Assembly: GCF_014196455.1 (NCBI RefSeq)
Contig: NZ_JACIDS010000005.1
Span: 186,001-250,000, forward strand
Direction: 5' to 3'
DNA length: 64,000 bases
DNA from: Kaistia hirudinis
Lineage (GTDB): Bacteria > Pseudomonadota > Alphaproteobacteria > Rhizobiales > Kaistiaceae
Part shown: positions 26,597 to 36,168 of the stretch, in pieces
Numbering within the stretch: position 1 is the first letter of the stretch
Layout: each line of letters begins with the position of its first letter
Program-made: the position numbers and the translations under genes
Notes under the pieces: generated by a model
What the model saw: only the letters and a program-made list of their open reading frames with translations
Databases searched by the model: none
What the model was told of the DNA's origin: nothing

Positions 26597-26654
26597 GCCG
26601 GACGCCGGGCAAGGGCCGGTGGACTGTGCGGGGGATCCCCGGCCTCACCCGAGC

Positions 26655-26849
26655 CTAAGTACGCTCCGCTGCGATCGTGAAGCGCATCAGGCATTGGCTG
26701 CGGTTTTCCTCCGAGAGGCGGCGCCAGGCCTCTTCCGCTGCGCCGCGTTCGCCGAAGGGGCCGAGCACGCGCTGCGTGCCCTCGATCAGCCTGTCGAACG
26801 CCATCGAGGCGTATTCGCCGCCGACGATCCAGAAACGGGACGTGTGCAT
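26655..26849 (-). CDS. DUF4170 family protein
   Basis: This 64-residue protein, MHTSRFWIVGGEYASMAFDRL continuing to a GPFGERGAAEEAWRRLSEENRSQCLMRF core, matches the DUF4170 family. The RFWIVGGEY opening and the EAWRRLSEEN..C..RF end are its hallmarks. ATG 26849 was chosen because GGGAGG lies 7 bases upstream. It follows the isocitrate lyase stop by 14 bases and is probably cotranscribed with it. The function is unknown; the protein is small, soluble and has one cysteine. Confidence 0.85.
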   Translation of the reverse strand: MHTSRFWIVGGEYASMAFDRLIEGTQRVLGPFGERGAAEEAWRRLSEENRSQCLMRFTIAAERT

Positions 26850-26863
26850 GATGGAGCCTCCCC

Positions 26864-28153
26864 TCATTCGGCCGCTGTCAGGAACTGTTCGGTCTCGGTC
26901 GATTCGGCCATGGCCGTGGTCGACGAGAGCCCGCCGGTGATCGCCATCGACACCTGGTCGAAATAGCCGGTACCGACCTCGCGCTGGTGCCGCGTCGCGG
27001 TGTAGCCGATCGCCTCGGCGGCGAATTCGGCCTGCTGCATCTCGCTATAGGCGCCCATGCCGCGATCGCGATAACCGCTCGCGAGCTCGAACATGGAGTG
27101 GTTCAGCGCGTGGAAGCCCGCGAGCGTCACGAACTGGAACTTGTACCCCATGGCGCCGAGCTCGCGCTGGAACGTCTCGATCGTGTCGCGGTCGAGCTTC
27201 GCCCGCCAGTTGAACGAGGGCGAGCAATTATAAGCCAGCATCTTGCCCGGATACTGCGCATGGATCGCCTCGGCGAAGGCGCGCGCATCATCCAAATCCG
27301 GATGCGAGGTCTCCCACCACAGGAGATCGGCATAGGGCGCGAAGGCGAGACCGCGTGCGATGCAATGCTCGAGACCCGTCCCCTCCTTCAGGCGGAAGAA
27401 GCCTTCCGCCGTCCGCTCGCCGGGCACGATGAACGGCCGGTCGCGCTCGTCGATATCCGAGGTGATCAGCCGCGCCGATTCGGCGTCCGTGCGGGCGACG
27501 ACCAGGGTGCCGACACCCATCACGTCGGCCGCGAGGCGCGCCGCGACGAGATTGCGCTCATGCGCCGCCGTCGGGATCAGCACCTTGCCGCCGAGATGGC
27601 CGCACTTCTTCTCCGAGGCGAGCTGGTCCTCGAAATGAACCGCCGCCGCGCCGGCCTCGATATAGGCCTTCATGATCTCGAAGGCGTTGAGCGGACCGCC
27701 GAAGCCGGCCTCGGCATCGGCGACGATCGGGGCGAACCAGTCACGCGAGACCTTGCCCTCGGAAAGCTCGATCTGATCGGCGCGCTGGAGCGTCCGGTTG
27801 ATGCGCCGGCAGAGCTCCGGCCCGGCATTGGCCGGATAGAGGCTCTGGTCGGGATACATCGCACCGGCCGTATTGGCATCGGCCGCGACCTGCCAGCCGG
27901 ACAGATAGATCGCCTGCAGGCCGGCACGGACCATCTGCATGGCCTGGTTGCCGGTGACCGCGCCGAGCGCGTTGACATAGGGCAGCTCGTTCAGCTGGCG
28001 CCAGAGACGATCGGCGCCGCGGGCCGCGAGCGTGTGGTCGATGGCCACCGATCCGCGCAGCCGCGCCACGTCGGCGGCGGCATAGGGGCGGCGGATGCCG
28101 TCGAAGCGGCCGGGCGCCTGGTTGGGGACGAGCTTGGCGAAATCGGGTGACAT
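26864..28153 (-). CDS. aceA: Isocitrate lyase
   Basis: This 429-residue enzyme splits isocitrate into glyoxylate and succinate at the head of the glyoxylate shunt, needed for growth on acetate or fatty acids. The catalytic motif KKCGHLGGK is at 182-190, with the nucleophile-like C184. Other conserved stretches are [17 protein letters not shown] and [14 protein letters not shown]. The start at 28153 has GGAGAGG just upstream and gives the usual family length; upstream ATGs at 28165 and 28180 are possible. It is divergent from the ScfR/RamB-like regulator at 28315, which probably controls it. Malate synthase is not in the window. Confidence 0.96.
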   Translation of the reverse strand: MSPDFAKLVPNQAPGRFDGIRRPYAAADVARLRGSVAIDHTLAARGADRLWRQLNELPYVNALGAVTGNQAMQMVRAGLQAIYLSGWQVAADANTAGAMYPDQSLYPANAGPELCRRINRTLQRADQIELSEGKVSRDWFAPIVADAEAGFGGPLNAFEIMKAYIEAGAAAVHFEDQLASEKKCGHLGGKVLIPTAAHERNLVAARLAADVMGVGTLVVARTDAESARLITSDIDERDRPFIVPGERTAEGFFRLKEGTGLEHCIARGLAFAPYADLLWWETSHPDLDDARAFAEAIHAQYPGKMLAYNCSPSFNWRAKLDRDTIETFQRELGAMGYKFQFVTLAGFHALNHSMFELASGYRDRGMGAYSEMQQAEFAAEAIGYTATRHQREVGTGYFDQVSMAITGGLSSTTAMAESTETEQFLTAAE

Positions 28154-28314
28154 AGTCCTCTCCATGACAACGTTTGACATCTCCGCCGCAATGGCGGTGT
28201 AATGCCGTTGACAGGATCAGTTACCCGCATTCGCTCGCCGAAAACAAAGGGTTTCTCAGCAAATCGGGATGCGATGTCGAAGCTTTACCGCTGCTTTCGT
28301 TGAATTGTAAAACT

Positions 28315-29739
28315 ATGACAAATGAACTCGACCGGAAGCTCTTCATCGGCCCGCGCCTCAGACGGCTCAGGCGTGATCTCGGGCTGAACCAGACCAAGAT
28401 GGCCGAGGATCTCGGCATCTCGCCGAGCTATGTGAACCTGATGGAGCGCAACCAGCGCCCCGTCTCGGCGCAGATCCTCATCCGCCTCGCCGAGGTCTAT
28501 GACGTCGACGTGAAGCAGCTCGCCGCCGGCGAGGACGATCGCAGCCTCGCCGAGATCAGCGAGCTGATGCGCGATCCGCTGGTGCAGGATCTCGCTGTGC
28601 CGGCGCAGGAGATGCGCGACCTCGTCGAGAACTGCCCGACGCTCGCGCTCGCCCTGCAGCGGCTGTACCAGGCCTATCAGCAGACGCAGCGCCGGCCGGA
28701 CGATGGCACGGCGACCGCCCTGCCCTTCGAGCCCGTCGACGCGGTCCGCGCCGCGATCGAGAACGCCCGCAACTATTTCCCCGAGCTGGACGAGGCCGCG
28801 GAGGCGCTGGCTGGCGAACTCGCCGCGGCGGACAGCGAACTCTTCGCCGGGCTCGCCGCCCGCCTCCAGTCGCGGCACGGCGTGCGGCTGCGCATCCTCC
28901 CCGACGAGGTCATGACGGGCGCCATACGCCGCTTCGATCGCCATCGCCGGCACCTGCTGCTATCGGAGCTGCTCGGCCCCTCGGCGCGGGTCTTCCATGC
29001 CGCCTTCCAGCTGGGCACGCTCGAACAGGCCGCCACGCTCGATGCGACGGTCGAGGCGAGCGGCCTCGCGGATCCGACGGCGCGGCGGATGTTCCGCGTC
29101 TTCCTCGCCAATTATTTCGCCGGCGCCGTGCTGATGCCCTATGGGCGCTTCTTCGCGGCGGCCGAGGCGACGCGCCACGACATCTCGGTGCTCGGGCGCA
29201 AGTTCGGCGCCAGCTTCGAGCAGGTCTGCCATCGCCTGACCACGCTGCAGCGGCCGGGCGCCAAGGGCGTGCCCTTCTTCATGATCCGCGTCGACGATGC
29301 CGGCAATGTCTCGAAGCGCCATGCCTCCGGGCGATTCCATCTCTCGCGCTTCGGCGGCACCTGCCCGCTCTGGAACCTGCACGAGACCTTCCGCGCGCCG
29401 AACACGATCCTGACGCAGCAGCTCGAAATGCCGGATGGCAGCCGCTTCTTCTCGATCGCCTCGACGGTCGCCGGCACGCCGCAGCCCTTTCCGCGGCGCG
29501 AGGCGCGCTTCGCCGTCGCGCTGGTCTGCGAGATGAAATATGCGCCCCGCCTCGCCTACGCCGCGTCGCTGGCGGGTGAGCCGATGCCGATCGGCACCAA
29601 TTGCCGGCTCTGCGAGCGGACGGACTGCCTGCAGCGGGCCGAACCGCCGGCCGCGCGCCCGATCCTCATCGACGAATGGGTGCGCGGCACCGCGCCCTTC
29701 CGCTTTGATCCGCCGCGCCGCGGGGTCGACCCCGCGTGA
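28315..29739 (+). CDS. XRE-family regulator with ScfR/RamB-like DUF2083 domain
   Basis: This 474-residue protein has an N-terminal Cro/CI helix-turn-helix (about 8-62: IGPRLRRLRRDLGLNQTKMAEDLGISPSYVNLMERNQRPVS). A long central region follows, with an ImmA/IrrE-like segment, and a C-terminal DUF2083 domain containing the cysteine cluster NCRLCERTDCLQR. Proteins of this build (RamB, ScfR, PrpC-type regulators) control acetate, propionate and glyoxylate genes and may sense acyl-CoA. Its divergence from aceA (161 bases apart) supports control of the glyoxylate shunt. ATG 28315 was chosen because MTNELDRKLFIGPRLRRLR begins the HTH domain. Confidence 0.9.
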   Translation: MTNELDRKLFIGPRLRRLRRDLGLNQTKMAEDLGISPSYVNLMERNQRPVSAQILIRLAEVYDVDVKQLAAGEDDRSLAEISELMRDPLVQDLAVPAQEMRDLVENCPTLALALQRLYQAYQQTQRRPDDGTATALPFEPVDAVRAAIENARNYFPELDEAAEALAGELAAADSELFAGLAARLQSRHGVRLRILPDEVMTGAIRRFDRHRRHLLLSELLGPSARVFHAAFQLGTLEQAATLDATVEASGLADPTARRMFRVFLANYFAGAVLMPYGRFFAAAEATRHDISVLGRKFGASFEQVCHRLTTLQRPGAKGVPFFMIRVDDAGNVSKRHASGRFHLSRFGGTCPLWNLHETFRAPNTILTQQLEMPDGSRFFSIASTVAGTPQPFPRREARFAVALVCEMKYAPRLAYAASLAGEPMPIGTNCRLCERTDCLQRAEPPAARPILIDEWVRGTAPFRFDPPRRGVDPA

Positions 29740-29751
29740 AACCGGGCGCGA

Positions 29752-31017
29752 TCAGCGGCCCGGCAGCGGATCCGGATTGTGCGGCCGGAACAGGCGGCCC
29801 TTCTCCGTCCACAACGTCACCGCGACCCCGCCGATGCCGATCGCCAGATAGCCGATCGCCATCGGCAGCACGGTGCCGTTGAAGCTCTGGCTGATCAGCA
29901 TGCCAATAAGTGCCCCGACAAGGGTGGTATAGGCGCCGATCACGGAAGAGGCCGTGCCGGCGATATCGCCGAGCGGCTCCATCGCCATGGTGTTGAAGTT
30001 CGGCATGGTCAGGCTGAACAGGAACTGGCAGCCGGCAAGCGTCAGCGCGAAGAGGAGCAGCGGCGGCTTGCCGTGGAAGACGAGCGCGACCACCACCATG
30101 GCGGCGGCGAAGACGATGAAGCCGCAGACGCCGACATGCGACAGGCGGCGCATGCCAAGCCGGCGCACCAGCTTCGAATTGACGAAGGAGGCGACGCCCA
30201 TCAGCGCGGCGATCACCCCGAAGACGAGCGGGAAGAGCGAACCGAGCCCATAGACCTCGGTCTCGAAGATCTGCGGCGCCGAGCCGAGATAGCCCATCAG
30301 CGAGCCATACATCAGCGCCATGCCGGTGGCGTAGCCGAGCGTCACGCGCTCCGACACGCACCGCTTCATGCCGGCGCCGACGCGGGCGAAGGAGAAGGGC
30401 TTGCGATATTCGGGATGCAGCGTCTCCGGCATGCGACGCCAGAACCAGATGGCGAGCATGGCGACCAGCACCAGCATCGACACGAAGATCAGGTGCCAGG
30501 TGCCGAACAGCAGGAAGAAGCCGCCGACCGACGGCGCGATGACCGGCACGACGATGAAGATCATCATGGTGATCGACATGACCCGCGCCATCTCGCGGCC
30601 ATGGAAGCGGTCGCGCACGATGGCGACGGATAGGATGCGGGTGGCGGCCGCGCCCATGCCCTGCACGGCGCGCGCGATCAGCAGGATCGTGAAGCTGGGC
30701 GCAAAGATCGCCACCACGGTGCCGACGGCGAAGACCACAAGACCGATCATCAGGGTCGGGCGGCGGCCGATGACATCCGAGATCGGCCCGTAGAAGAGCT
30801 GCATGGTGGCAAAGCCGATCATGTAGACCGTCAGGATCAGCTGCGCCTCGTTGACGCTGGGAAGCGCATAGTCCACCGCGATCGGCCCGAACGCCGGGAG
30901 GAGATTGTCGATCGACATGGAGCCGAGCGCCATCATGAAGGCGATGATGCCGACGAATTCCAGAAAGGTCGGGGAAGGCGCTGCGCGCGCGGTGCGAGCC
31001 GCAGTGAGGATGGACAT
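29752..31017 (-). CDS. MFS drug-resistance transporter, Bcr/CflA type
   Basis: This 421-residue inner-membrane protein has about twelve hydrophobic helices. Helix 1 has the SMSIDNLLPAFGPIAVDY acidic/proline pattern of Bcr/CflA exporters, and motif A is GPISDVIGRRPTLMIG. The motif C-like RAVQGMGAAATRI follows. The cytoplasmic loop between helices 6 and 7 is basic (RRMPETLHPEYRKPF). It is about 30 % similar by eye to the other MFS gene (1640-2854), with the same topology. The substrate is unknown. It converges on the ScfR-like gene with a 12-base gap and has no obvious dedicated regulator. GAGAA lies 8 bases before the ATG. Confidence 0.88.
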   Translation of the reverse strand: MSILTAARTARAAPSPTFLEFVGIIAFMMALGSMSIDNLLPAFGPIAVDYALPSVNEAQLILTVYMIGFATMQLFYGPISDVIGRRPTLMIGLVVFAVGTVVAIFAPSFTILLIARAVQGMGAAATRILSVAIVRDRFHGREMARVMSITMMIFIVVPVIAPSVGGFFLLFGTWHLIFVSMLVLVAMLAIWFWRRMPETLHPEYRKPFSFARVGAGMKRCVSERVTLGYATGMALMYGSLMGYLGSAPQIFETEVYGLGSLFPLVFGVIAALMGVASFVNSKLVRRLGMRRLSHVGVCGFIVFAAAMVVVALVFHGKPPLLLFALTLAGCQFLFSLTMPNFNTMAMEPLGDIAGTASSVIGAYTTLVGALIGMLISQSFNGTVLPMAIGYLAIGIGGVAVTLWTEKGRLFRPHNPDPLPGR

Positions 31018-31352
31018 CAATATTCTCAGCTTTCGCGAACGGCGGAATGGCCGAGCGCCCTGGACCGACGGCCCGCGAGCGCGCGCTGTGGGGCGGCGGA
31101 TCGGCGCAAAATCTTTCTACGCCCAAAAACGGGACGCTTCCATGACAGGCGTCACACGGCAAGGCGCGACGCGCAGTCGATCTACTGCCTGATATTACAT
31201 GGAAGCCTTATGATCAATCAGGCTCTTCTTTCGCGACGCACGATTTCGTGACCGGCAGACCGGCGCCGGCGAGGCGCGATGCTTCCCCTCGTCGTGATTC
31301 GGTCGTGCTCTTCGGGCAGAGAAGCGGGCTCGAAACGGAGAGGGACGAACCG
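31018..31352. other. Non-coding divergent region between MFS and methyltransferase genes
   Basis: No credible gene is seen here. The region holds both divergent promoters and one notable structure. GCTTCCATG (31136-31144) and CATGGAAGC (31198-31206) are a perfect 9-bp inverted repeat, with CAGGC (31146-31150) and GCCTG (31187-31191) nested inside. I do not recognise a riboswitch or sRNA family. Confidence 0.5.
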
Positions 31353-32105
31353 ATGGGACGCTTCGCGACGACGGCCGAAACCTATGCCCGCTATCGCGAG
31401 CCCTATCCTCCGGAGTTCTTCGCCCTGATCGCCGAGCGGCTCGGCCTCGTCGGCACCGAGGCGCTGATCGATCTCGGCACCGGACCCGGCGTGCTCGCGC
31501 TCGGCTTCGCGGCCTCTGTCCGCTCCATCCTCGGCGTCGATCCGGAACCGGGCATGCTGGCCGAGGCCCGGGCGGCTGCAGCCGCTGCCGGCGTCGCCTT
31601 GCCGCTCATTCACGGACGGACGGAGGATCTGCCAGCCGATATCGGGACCTTTGATATCGTCACGATCGGCCGCGCCCTGCACTGGATGGACCGGCCGGCA
31701 ACCCTCGCCGTGCTGGACCGCATCCTCGCGCCCACAGGCGTCATCCTCATCTGCGGCGCGCGCACGGATCGCGGCGCGGCGAATCCGTGGCGGGAGCCTC
31801 TGGAGCAGCTTATCAACGCATGGGTGCCGAATGCGGCACCGGGACGTCACTGGGTCTATGAGGGCTGGTTCGACGACACGCCCTTCGCCGCGGATGGTGC
31901 GGTCGAGGTGCCGTTCACGCGTCCCGTCACGCCGGAGGCGCTGTTCGAGCGCATCCTGACACGCTCCGTCACGTCGGCCGCCGTGCTCGGCACGCGGGTG
32001 GAGGCGTGCCGCGCGGAAATGATGGATGTGCTCGCGCCGTATTTTCCGGACGGCGTCCGTGACGAGGCGCTCAGCGCCAAGGCCGAATTCTACCGTCGCC
32101 GCTGA
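31353..32105 (+). CDS. Class I SAM-dependent methyltransferase
   Basis: This 250-residue protein is of the UbiE/COQ5-like Methyltransf_11 type. The SAM-binding motif I is ALIDLGTGPGVLALGFA (about 36-52), the acidic post-I residue is in ILGVDPEPGML, and motif IV is FDIVTIGRALHWMD. The HWMD box is typical of small-molecule methyltransferases. The N-terminal FATTAETYARYREPYPPEFF is a recurrent feature of this subfamily. The substrate is unknown. GGAGAGGG upstream supports ATG 31353. It converges on recN with a 19-base gap. Confidence 0.85.
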   Translation: MGRFATTAETYARYREPYPPEFFALIAERLGLVGTEALIDLGTGPGVLALGFAASVRSILGVDPEPGMLAEARAAAAAAGVALPLIHGRTEDLPADIGTFDIVTIGRALHWMDRPATLAVLDRILAPTGVILICGARTDRGAANPWREPLEQLINAWVPNAAPGRHWVYEGWFDDTPFAADGAVEVPFTRPVTPEALFERILTRSVTSAAVLGTRVEACRAEMMDVLAPYFPDGVRDEALSAKAEFYRRR

Positions 32106-32124
32106 TTCTGGGTGGGCGGCGGCC

Positions 32125-33804
32125 TCAGCCGGCCCCGCCCTCTCCCGCGATGAGACGCGACGCAGCCGCGCGCGCCTCCTCGGTCACGACGCTGCCGGCC
32201 AGCATGCGGGCGATCTCCTCGCGCCGCTCGCCGCCGCCGAGCACGCTGACGCCGGTCGCGACGCGATCCTCGCCCGCGAGCGCCTGCTTGGCGATCAGGA
32301 AGTGATGGCCGGCCCGCGCCGCGACCTGCGGCGCATGCGTGACGGAAAGGACCTGGACCCGCTCGGCGAGGCGGGCGAGACGTCGGCCGATCGCCTCGGC
32401 GACCGCGCCGCCGACGCCGGTGTCGATCTCGTCGAAAACGAGGGTCGGCGCCGAGCCGCGATCGGCGAGCGCCACCTTGATCGCGAGCAGGAAGCGCGAA
32501 AGCTCGCCGCCGGACGCAACCTTCATCATCGGGCCCGGCCGCGTGCCGGGATTGGTGCGCACCACGAAGGAGACGGTGTCGATGCCGCTCTCGGTGCGCT
32601 CTTCCGGATCGCTCTCGATCGAGACGATGAAGGCCGCGCGCTCCAGCTTGAGCGCAGGCAGTTCTTCCGCGACGCGCGCCTCGAGTTCGGCGGCGGCCTC
32701 GCTGCGGCGGGTGGACAGCGCGGCTGCGAGCGCATCATAGGATTTCCGCGCCGCCTCGGCCGCGACTTCCAGCGCCGCGAGCCGCTCCTCACCCGAATCG
32801 AGCGCCGTCAGATCCGCTTCCATCTTGTCGCGCAGCCCCTCGAGGCCCTCGACCGGAACATCGAACTTGCGCGCCGCACCGCGCAGCGCAAAGAGCCGCT
32901 CCTCGGTGCGCTCCAGCTCGCGCGGATCGAAGGCGCTTTCCGTGATGGCGCGCGCGAGCAGCGTCTCCGCCTCCTCGAGCCCGTCGATCGCGCTGTCGAT
33001 GGCCTCGACGACGCCGTCCAGCAAGCCGCCCGCCTGGTCGCGCTTGCGCTCGAGCCGCCGCGCCAGCGAGGCGAGCGTCGGCACGGGCGAAGCGGAACCG
33101 GCGATGGTGTCATGCGCGTCCGAAAGATCGCCCGCGATCTTCTCGACCTGCATCAGCCGATGGCGCCGGTCGGCCAGCTCGACCTCCTCGCCCTGCTGCG
33201 GCGCGAGGCGGCGCAGTTCCTCGACGGAGGCGCGGAGATAGTCGCCCTCGCTGCGGGCCGAGGCGATGCGACGGCGCAGCGCCGCGACGGCGCTCTCCGC
33301 GCTCCGCCACGCCTGATGCGCGGCTGCTACGGCGTTTGTCTCGACATCGAGCCGCCCGAACGCGTCGAGAAGGCGGCGATGCACGGCGGGATCGACCAGC
33401 GCGCGATCGTCATGCTGGCCATGGATCTCGACCAGCGTGGCGCCGATATCGCGCAGCAGCGCGACGCTGACGGGCTGGTCGTTGACGAAGGCCCGCGTGC
33501 GGCCATCGCCGGTCTGGACGCGCCGCAGGATCAGCTCGCCGTCCCTATCGATCGCATTGGCGGCGAGCAGCGGGCGGACGGCATGGTCGGCGGCGACGTC
33601 GAAGACCGCCGTGACTTGGCCCTGGTTCGCGCCGTGACGCACCAGAGCGCCGTCGCCGCGCCCGCCAAGGGCAAGCGACAGCGAGTCGAGCAGGATGGAT
33701 TTGCCGGCACCGGTCTCGCCGGTGAGCGCCGTCATCCCGGCCGAGAATTCGATCTCCAGCCGGTCGATCAGGACGATGTCGCGGATCGAGAGCGCAGCGA
33801 GCAT
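32125..33804 (-). CDS. recN: DNA repair protein RecN
   Basis: This 559-residue SMC-like ATPase acts in double-strand-break repair. Walker A is GETGAGKS (29-36), with the LSIRDIVLIDRLEIEF opening strand. A long coiled-coil middle (about 150-350) contains the IHGQHDDRALVDP hinge-proximal motif. The ABC signature region is VASGGELSRFLLAIK, and Walker B is PTLVFDEIDTGVGG. The QVLSVTHAPQVAARAGHHFLIAK His switch lies near the end. It is 14 bases downstream of bamD and probably cotranscribed with it. In many Hyphomicrobiales ligA follows immediately; here it does not. Confidence 0.96.
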   Translation of the reverse strand: MLAALSIRDIVLIDRLEIEFSAGMTALTGETGAGKSILLDSLSLALGGRGDGALVRHGANQGQVTAVFDVAADHAVRPLLAANAIDRDGELILRRVQTGDGRTRAFVNDQPVSVALLRDIGATLVEIHGQHDDRALVDPAVHRRLLDAFGRLDVETNAVAAAHQAWRSAESAVAALRRRIASARSEGDYLRASVEELRRLAPQQGEEVELADRRHRLMQVEKIAGDLSDAHDTIAGSASPVPTLASLARRLERKRDQAGGLLDGVVEAIDSAIDGLEEAETLLARAITESAFDPRELERTEERLFALRGAARKFDVPVEGLEGLRDKMEADLTALDSGEERLAALEVAAEAARKSYDALAAALSTRRSEAAAELEARVAEELPALKLERAAFIVSIESDPEERTESGIDTVSFVVRTNPGTRPGPMMKVASGGELSRFLLAIKVALADRGSAPTLVFDEIDTGVGGAVAEAIGRRLARLAERVQVLSVTHAPQVAARAGHHFLIAKQALAGEDRVATGVSVLGGGERREEIARMLAGSVVTEEARAAASRLIAGEGGAG

Positions 33805-33818
33805 CGCCCCCGCGCCCG

Positions 33819-34703
33819 TCAGCCGGTCACGAGACTGAACGCCTTGCTGATCCAGGAGCCCTTGTTCTCCTGAGGCGACACGCCGCCCTCCTGGAGCAGC
33901 TTGTAGGCGTCCTTGTACCAGGGCGAATCCGGGAAGTTATGCCCGAGCACGGCCGCGGCCGTCTGGGCCTCCGGAACGATGCCCATCGCGTAATAGGCGG
34001 CGGTCAGGCGATAGAGCGCCTCCTCGACCTGACGCGTATTGGCATATTCCTGGACGACGATCTTGAAGCGGTTGATCGCGGCCGCATATTCCTTGCGCTC
34101 GAGATAATACCGGCCGATCTGCATTTCCTTGCCGGCGAGCTGATCGCGCGCGACGAGAATGTCCTTCTGCGCGTCGTCGACATATTCCGAATCCGGATAG
34201 CGATCGATCACGAGCTGCATCGCGTCGAGCGCGCGCTGCGTCGATTCCTGATCGCGCGTCACGTCCGGGATCTGTTTGAAATAGGACTGGCCGATCATGT
34301 ACTGCGCATAGGCCGCGTCCTTGCTGGACGGGTAGAGCGACAGATAGCGCTTCGCCGACTCGATGCAGTCGTCATAGCGGCCGAGGCGATAGTTCGAGAA
34401 GGCGCTCATGATCAGCGCCTTGCGCGCCCATTCCGTATAGGGATGCTGCTTGTCGACCTCGTCGAAGCGCTTCACCGCCTGCCGAAGCTTGCCTTCCTGC
34501 ATCAGGAAAAGCGCCTGATTGTAGAGTTCGCCCGCCGGAACGTCCGGTTCCTCGGGCTTATCCTTCTCGCCGAAGATGTTGCCGAAGCTGCTGCAGCCCG
34601 CCAGCGTGATCATGCAGACGATCAAAGCGGCGCGGAGCGCCACCGAACTCGCCCGCCCGAGGGTGTTCAGCTTCGCAGGCAGGTCGATACCGGCATCATT
34701 CAT
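33819..34703 (-). CDS. bamD: Outer-membrane assembly lipoprotein BamD
   Basis: This 294-residue lipoprotein is part of the BAM complex, which inserts beta-barrel proteins into the outer membrane. The lipobox is MITLAGC, with the acylated cysteine at residue 37 after an unusually long N-terminal region (about 20 polar residues before the hydrophobic core). TPR repeats follow from about residue 60 ([46 protein letters not shown]). The conserved [19 protein letters not shown] and [12 protein letters not shown] motifs are present. It sits between lpxC and recN, so outer-membrane assembly and lipid A genes are adjacent. A downstream start would shorten the signal peptide and cannot be excluded. 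Confidence 0.95.
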   Translation of the reverse strand: MNDAGIDLPAKLNTLGRASSVALRAALIVCMITLAGCSSFGNIFGEKDKPEEPDVPAGELYNQALFLMQEGKLRQAVKRFDEVDKQHPYTEWARKALIMSAFSNYRLGRYDDCIESAKRYLSLYPSSKDAAYAQYMIGQSYFKQIPDVTRDQESTQRALDAMQLVIDRYPDSEYVDDAQKDILVARDQLAGKEMQIGRYYLERKEYAAAINRFKIVVQEYANTRQVEEALYRLTAAYYAMGIVPEAQTAAAVLGHNFPDSPWYKDAYKLLQEGGVSPQENKGSWISKAFSLVTG

Positions 34704-34935
34704 GTGCAGCTTCGAGCCGGCGGGGCCGGCCTCGCCTCTCTCGACGGGTCAACGCACTGCCGCTTCTCTAGCCGAAACGACAACAGGGTGTCATCAGCCG
34801 TGGCAGTGCTTTGGCGCATTTTCATGGCAAGGTGCGCCCCAATCCACGACAGCCGCGCATAAGGCCCAAAGGGGCCCGCGACGTGATGATTGGCGCGCAG
34901 AATCAAGGGTTGTGGCTGCTGGCCGGCGAAGACGG

Positions 34936-35892
34936 TCAGGACTTGTCCGGACCGAAAGCCGCTTCGCGCAGGCGCACCGGAATCTCGGCACGCACCGGCT
35001 GGCGCCGCGGCTCCGCGAAATCGCCGACGAACGTCCAGGCGTCCGAATCAGCCAGAAGTGCCTCGACCATCTTCGCGTTCAGCTTGTGGCCGCCGCGATA
35101 GGAGCGATAGGCACCGAGGATCGGCGCGCCGGCAAGCGCCAGATCGCCGACCGCATCGAGCGTCTTGTGACGCGCGAATTCATCCGCGAAGCGCAGCCCC
35201 TCGGGGTTGAGCACGCGATCATCGCCGAGGACGACCGTGTTCTCGAGCGAGGAGCCGAGCGCCAGGCCACGCGACATGTAGAACTCGACATCCTTGAGGA
35301 AGCCGAAGGTGCGGGCGCGGGCCAGATCGCGGCGGAAATTATGCGGCGTCAGGTCGATCGCGAAGGACTGGCGACCGATAAGCGCCGAGGAGAACTCGAT
35401 ATCGATCTCGAAGCGGCGGCCGTCGAACGGCAGCAGTTCCGCGAAGGAAGCGCCATTATCGACGCGCACCGGCTTCAGAACCTTGATGAAGCGGCGGCTG
35501 GCCGCCAGCGGCGCAAGGCCGACGCTGTCGATCAGCGCGACGAAGGCAGCGGCGCTGCCATCCATCATCGGAACTTCCGGCCCGTCGATCTCGACGATGA
35601 CATTGTCGAGGCCGAGGCCGCTGAACGCCGCGAGCAGATGCTCGATCGTCGCGACCGAGAGCCCCATGCTGGCGATGGTGGTGCAGGATTCCGTGGCGTG
35701 GAGGCAATCGATCGTCGCGCGGATCGATACGCTGCTGGCGCCGCTCGCGTCGAGACGCTGGAAGACGATGCCCGTGCCGGCTTCGGCGGGATGCAGCGTC
35801 ATCGAGGCCGGCTTGCCACCATGCACGCCGATGCCCGCAATGACGACGGCGTCGCGCAGTGTCGTTTGAGCCGTGCCCTGCCGATTCGCCAT
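34936..35892 (-). CDS. lpxC: UDP-3-O-acyl-N-acetylglucosamine deacetylase
   Basis: This 318-residue zinc enzyme catalyses the committed step of lipid A synthesis. The zinc ligands are H85 (in ATIEHLLAAF), H242 and D246 (both in RHKTLDAVGD), and the catalytic histidine is H269 (in RGGHKLN). The signature SVATIEHLLAAFSGLGLDNVIVEIDGPE is typical. ATG 35892 was chosen because MANRQGTAQTTL is a plausible N-terminus and GGGGCG lies upstream; the frame continues to 35940. It follows ftsZ after a strong terminator, so it probably has its own promoter in 35893-36114. Confidence 0.96.
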   Translation of the reverse strand: MANRQGTAQTTLRDAVVIAGIGVHGGKPASMTLHPAEAGTGIVFQRLDASGASSVSIRATIDCLHATESCTTIASMGLSVATIEHLLAAFSGLGLDNVIVEIDGPEVPMMDGSAAAFVALIDSVGLAPLAASRRFIKVLKPVRVDNGASFAELLPFDGRRFEIDIEFSSALIGRQSFAIDLTPHNFRRDLARARTFGFLKDVEFYMSRGLALGSSLENTVVLGDDRVLNPEGLRFADEFARHKTLDAVGDLALAGAPILGAYRSYRGGHKLNAKMVEALLADSDAWTFVGDFAEPRRQPVRAEIPVRLREAAFGPDKS

Positions 35893-36114
35893 CAGTTCGC
35901 CCCGTTCGACATCATCATGGAAAAAACCGCAGTGCGGCACCCGTGATGTCCCAAGTTTGAAGACGAGCGCCAGATCGCCCCGACAGCCGCTCGAATCGTC
36001 TTATCCATTCGCATCTTGATTGTAAGGATAAGGCTCGGACTCCCCGCCAACAAATCACGGTTTCTAACCGTCTGTAACGCCGTTCGCAGGTGCCGTAAGT
36101 CCCTATCCTATAAT

Positions 36115-36147
36115 GAAAAAAGCCCGGCGCTGTGAAGGCGCCGGGCT
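36115..36147 (-). terminator. Intrinsic terminator after ftsZ
   Basis: AGCCCGGCGC (36121-36130) pairs with GCGCCGGGCT (36138-36147), and six A residues at 36115-36120 give a T run on the minus strand. This is a textbook terminator for the dcw transcript, 21 bases after the ftsZ stop. Confidence 0.9.
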
Positions 36148-36168
36148 CGATTTCGTAACAGGCCGCGA

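Noticed and set aside
36000-36032. CTTATCC-N19-GGATAAG before lpxC
   Set aside because: Seven-base arms with a wide spacer are expected by chance, and no promoter alignment supports it.
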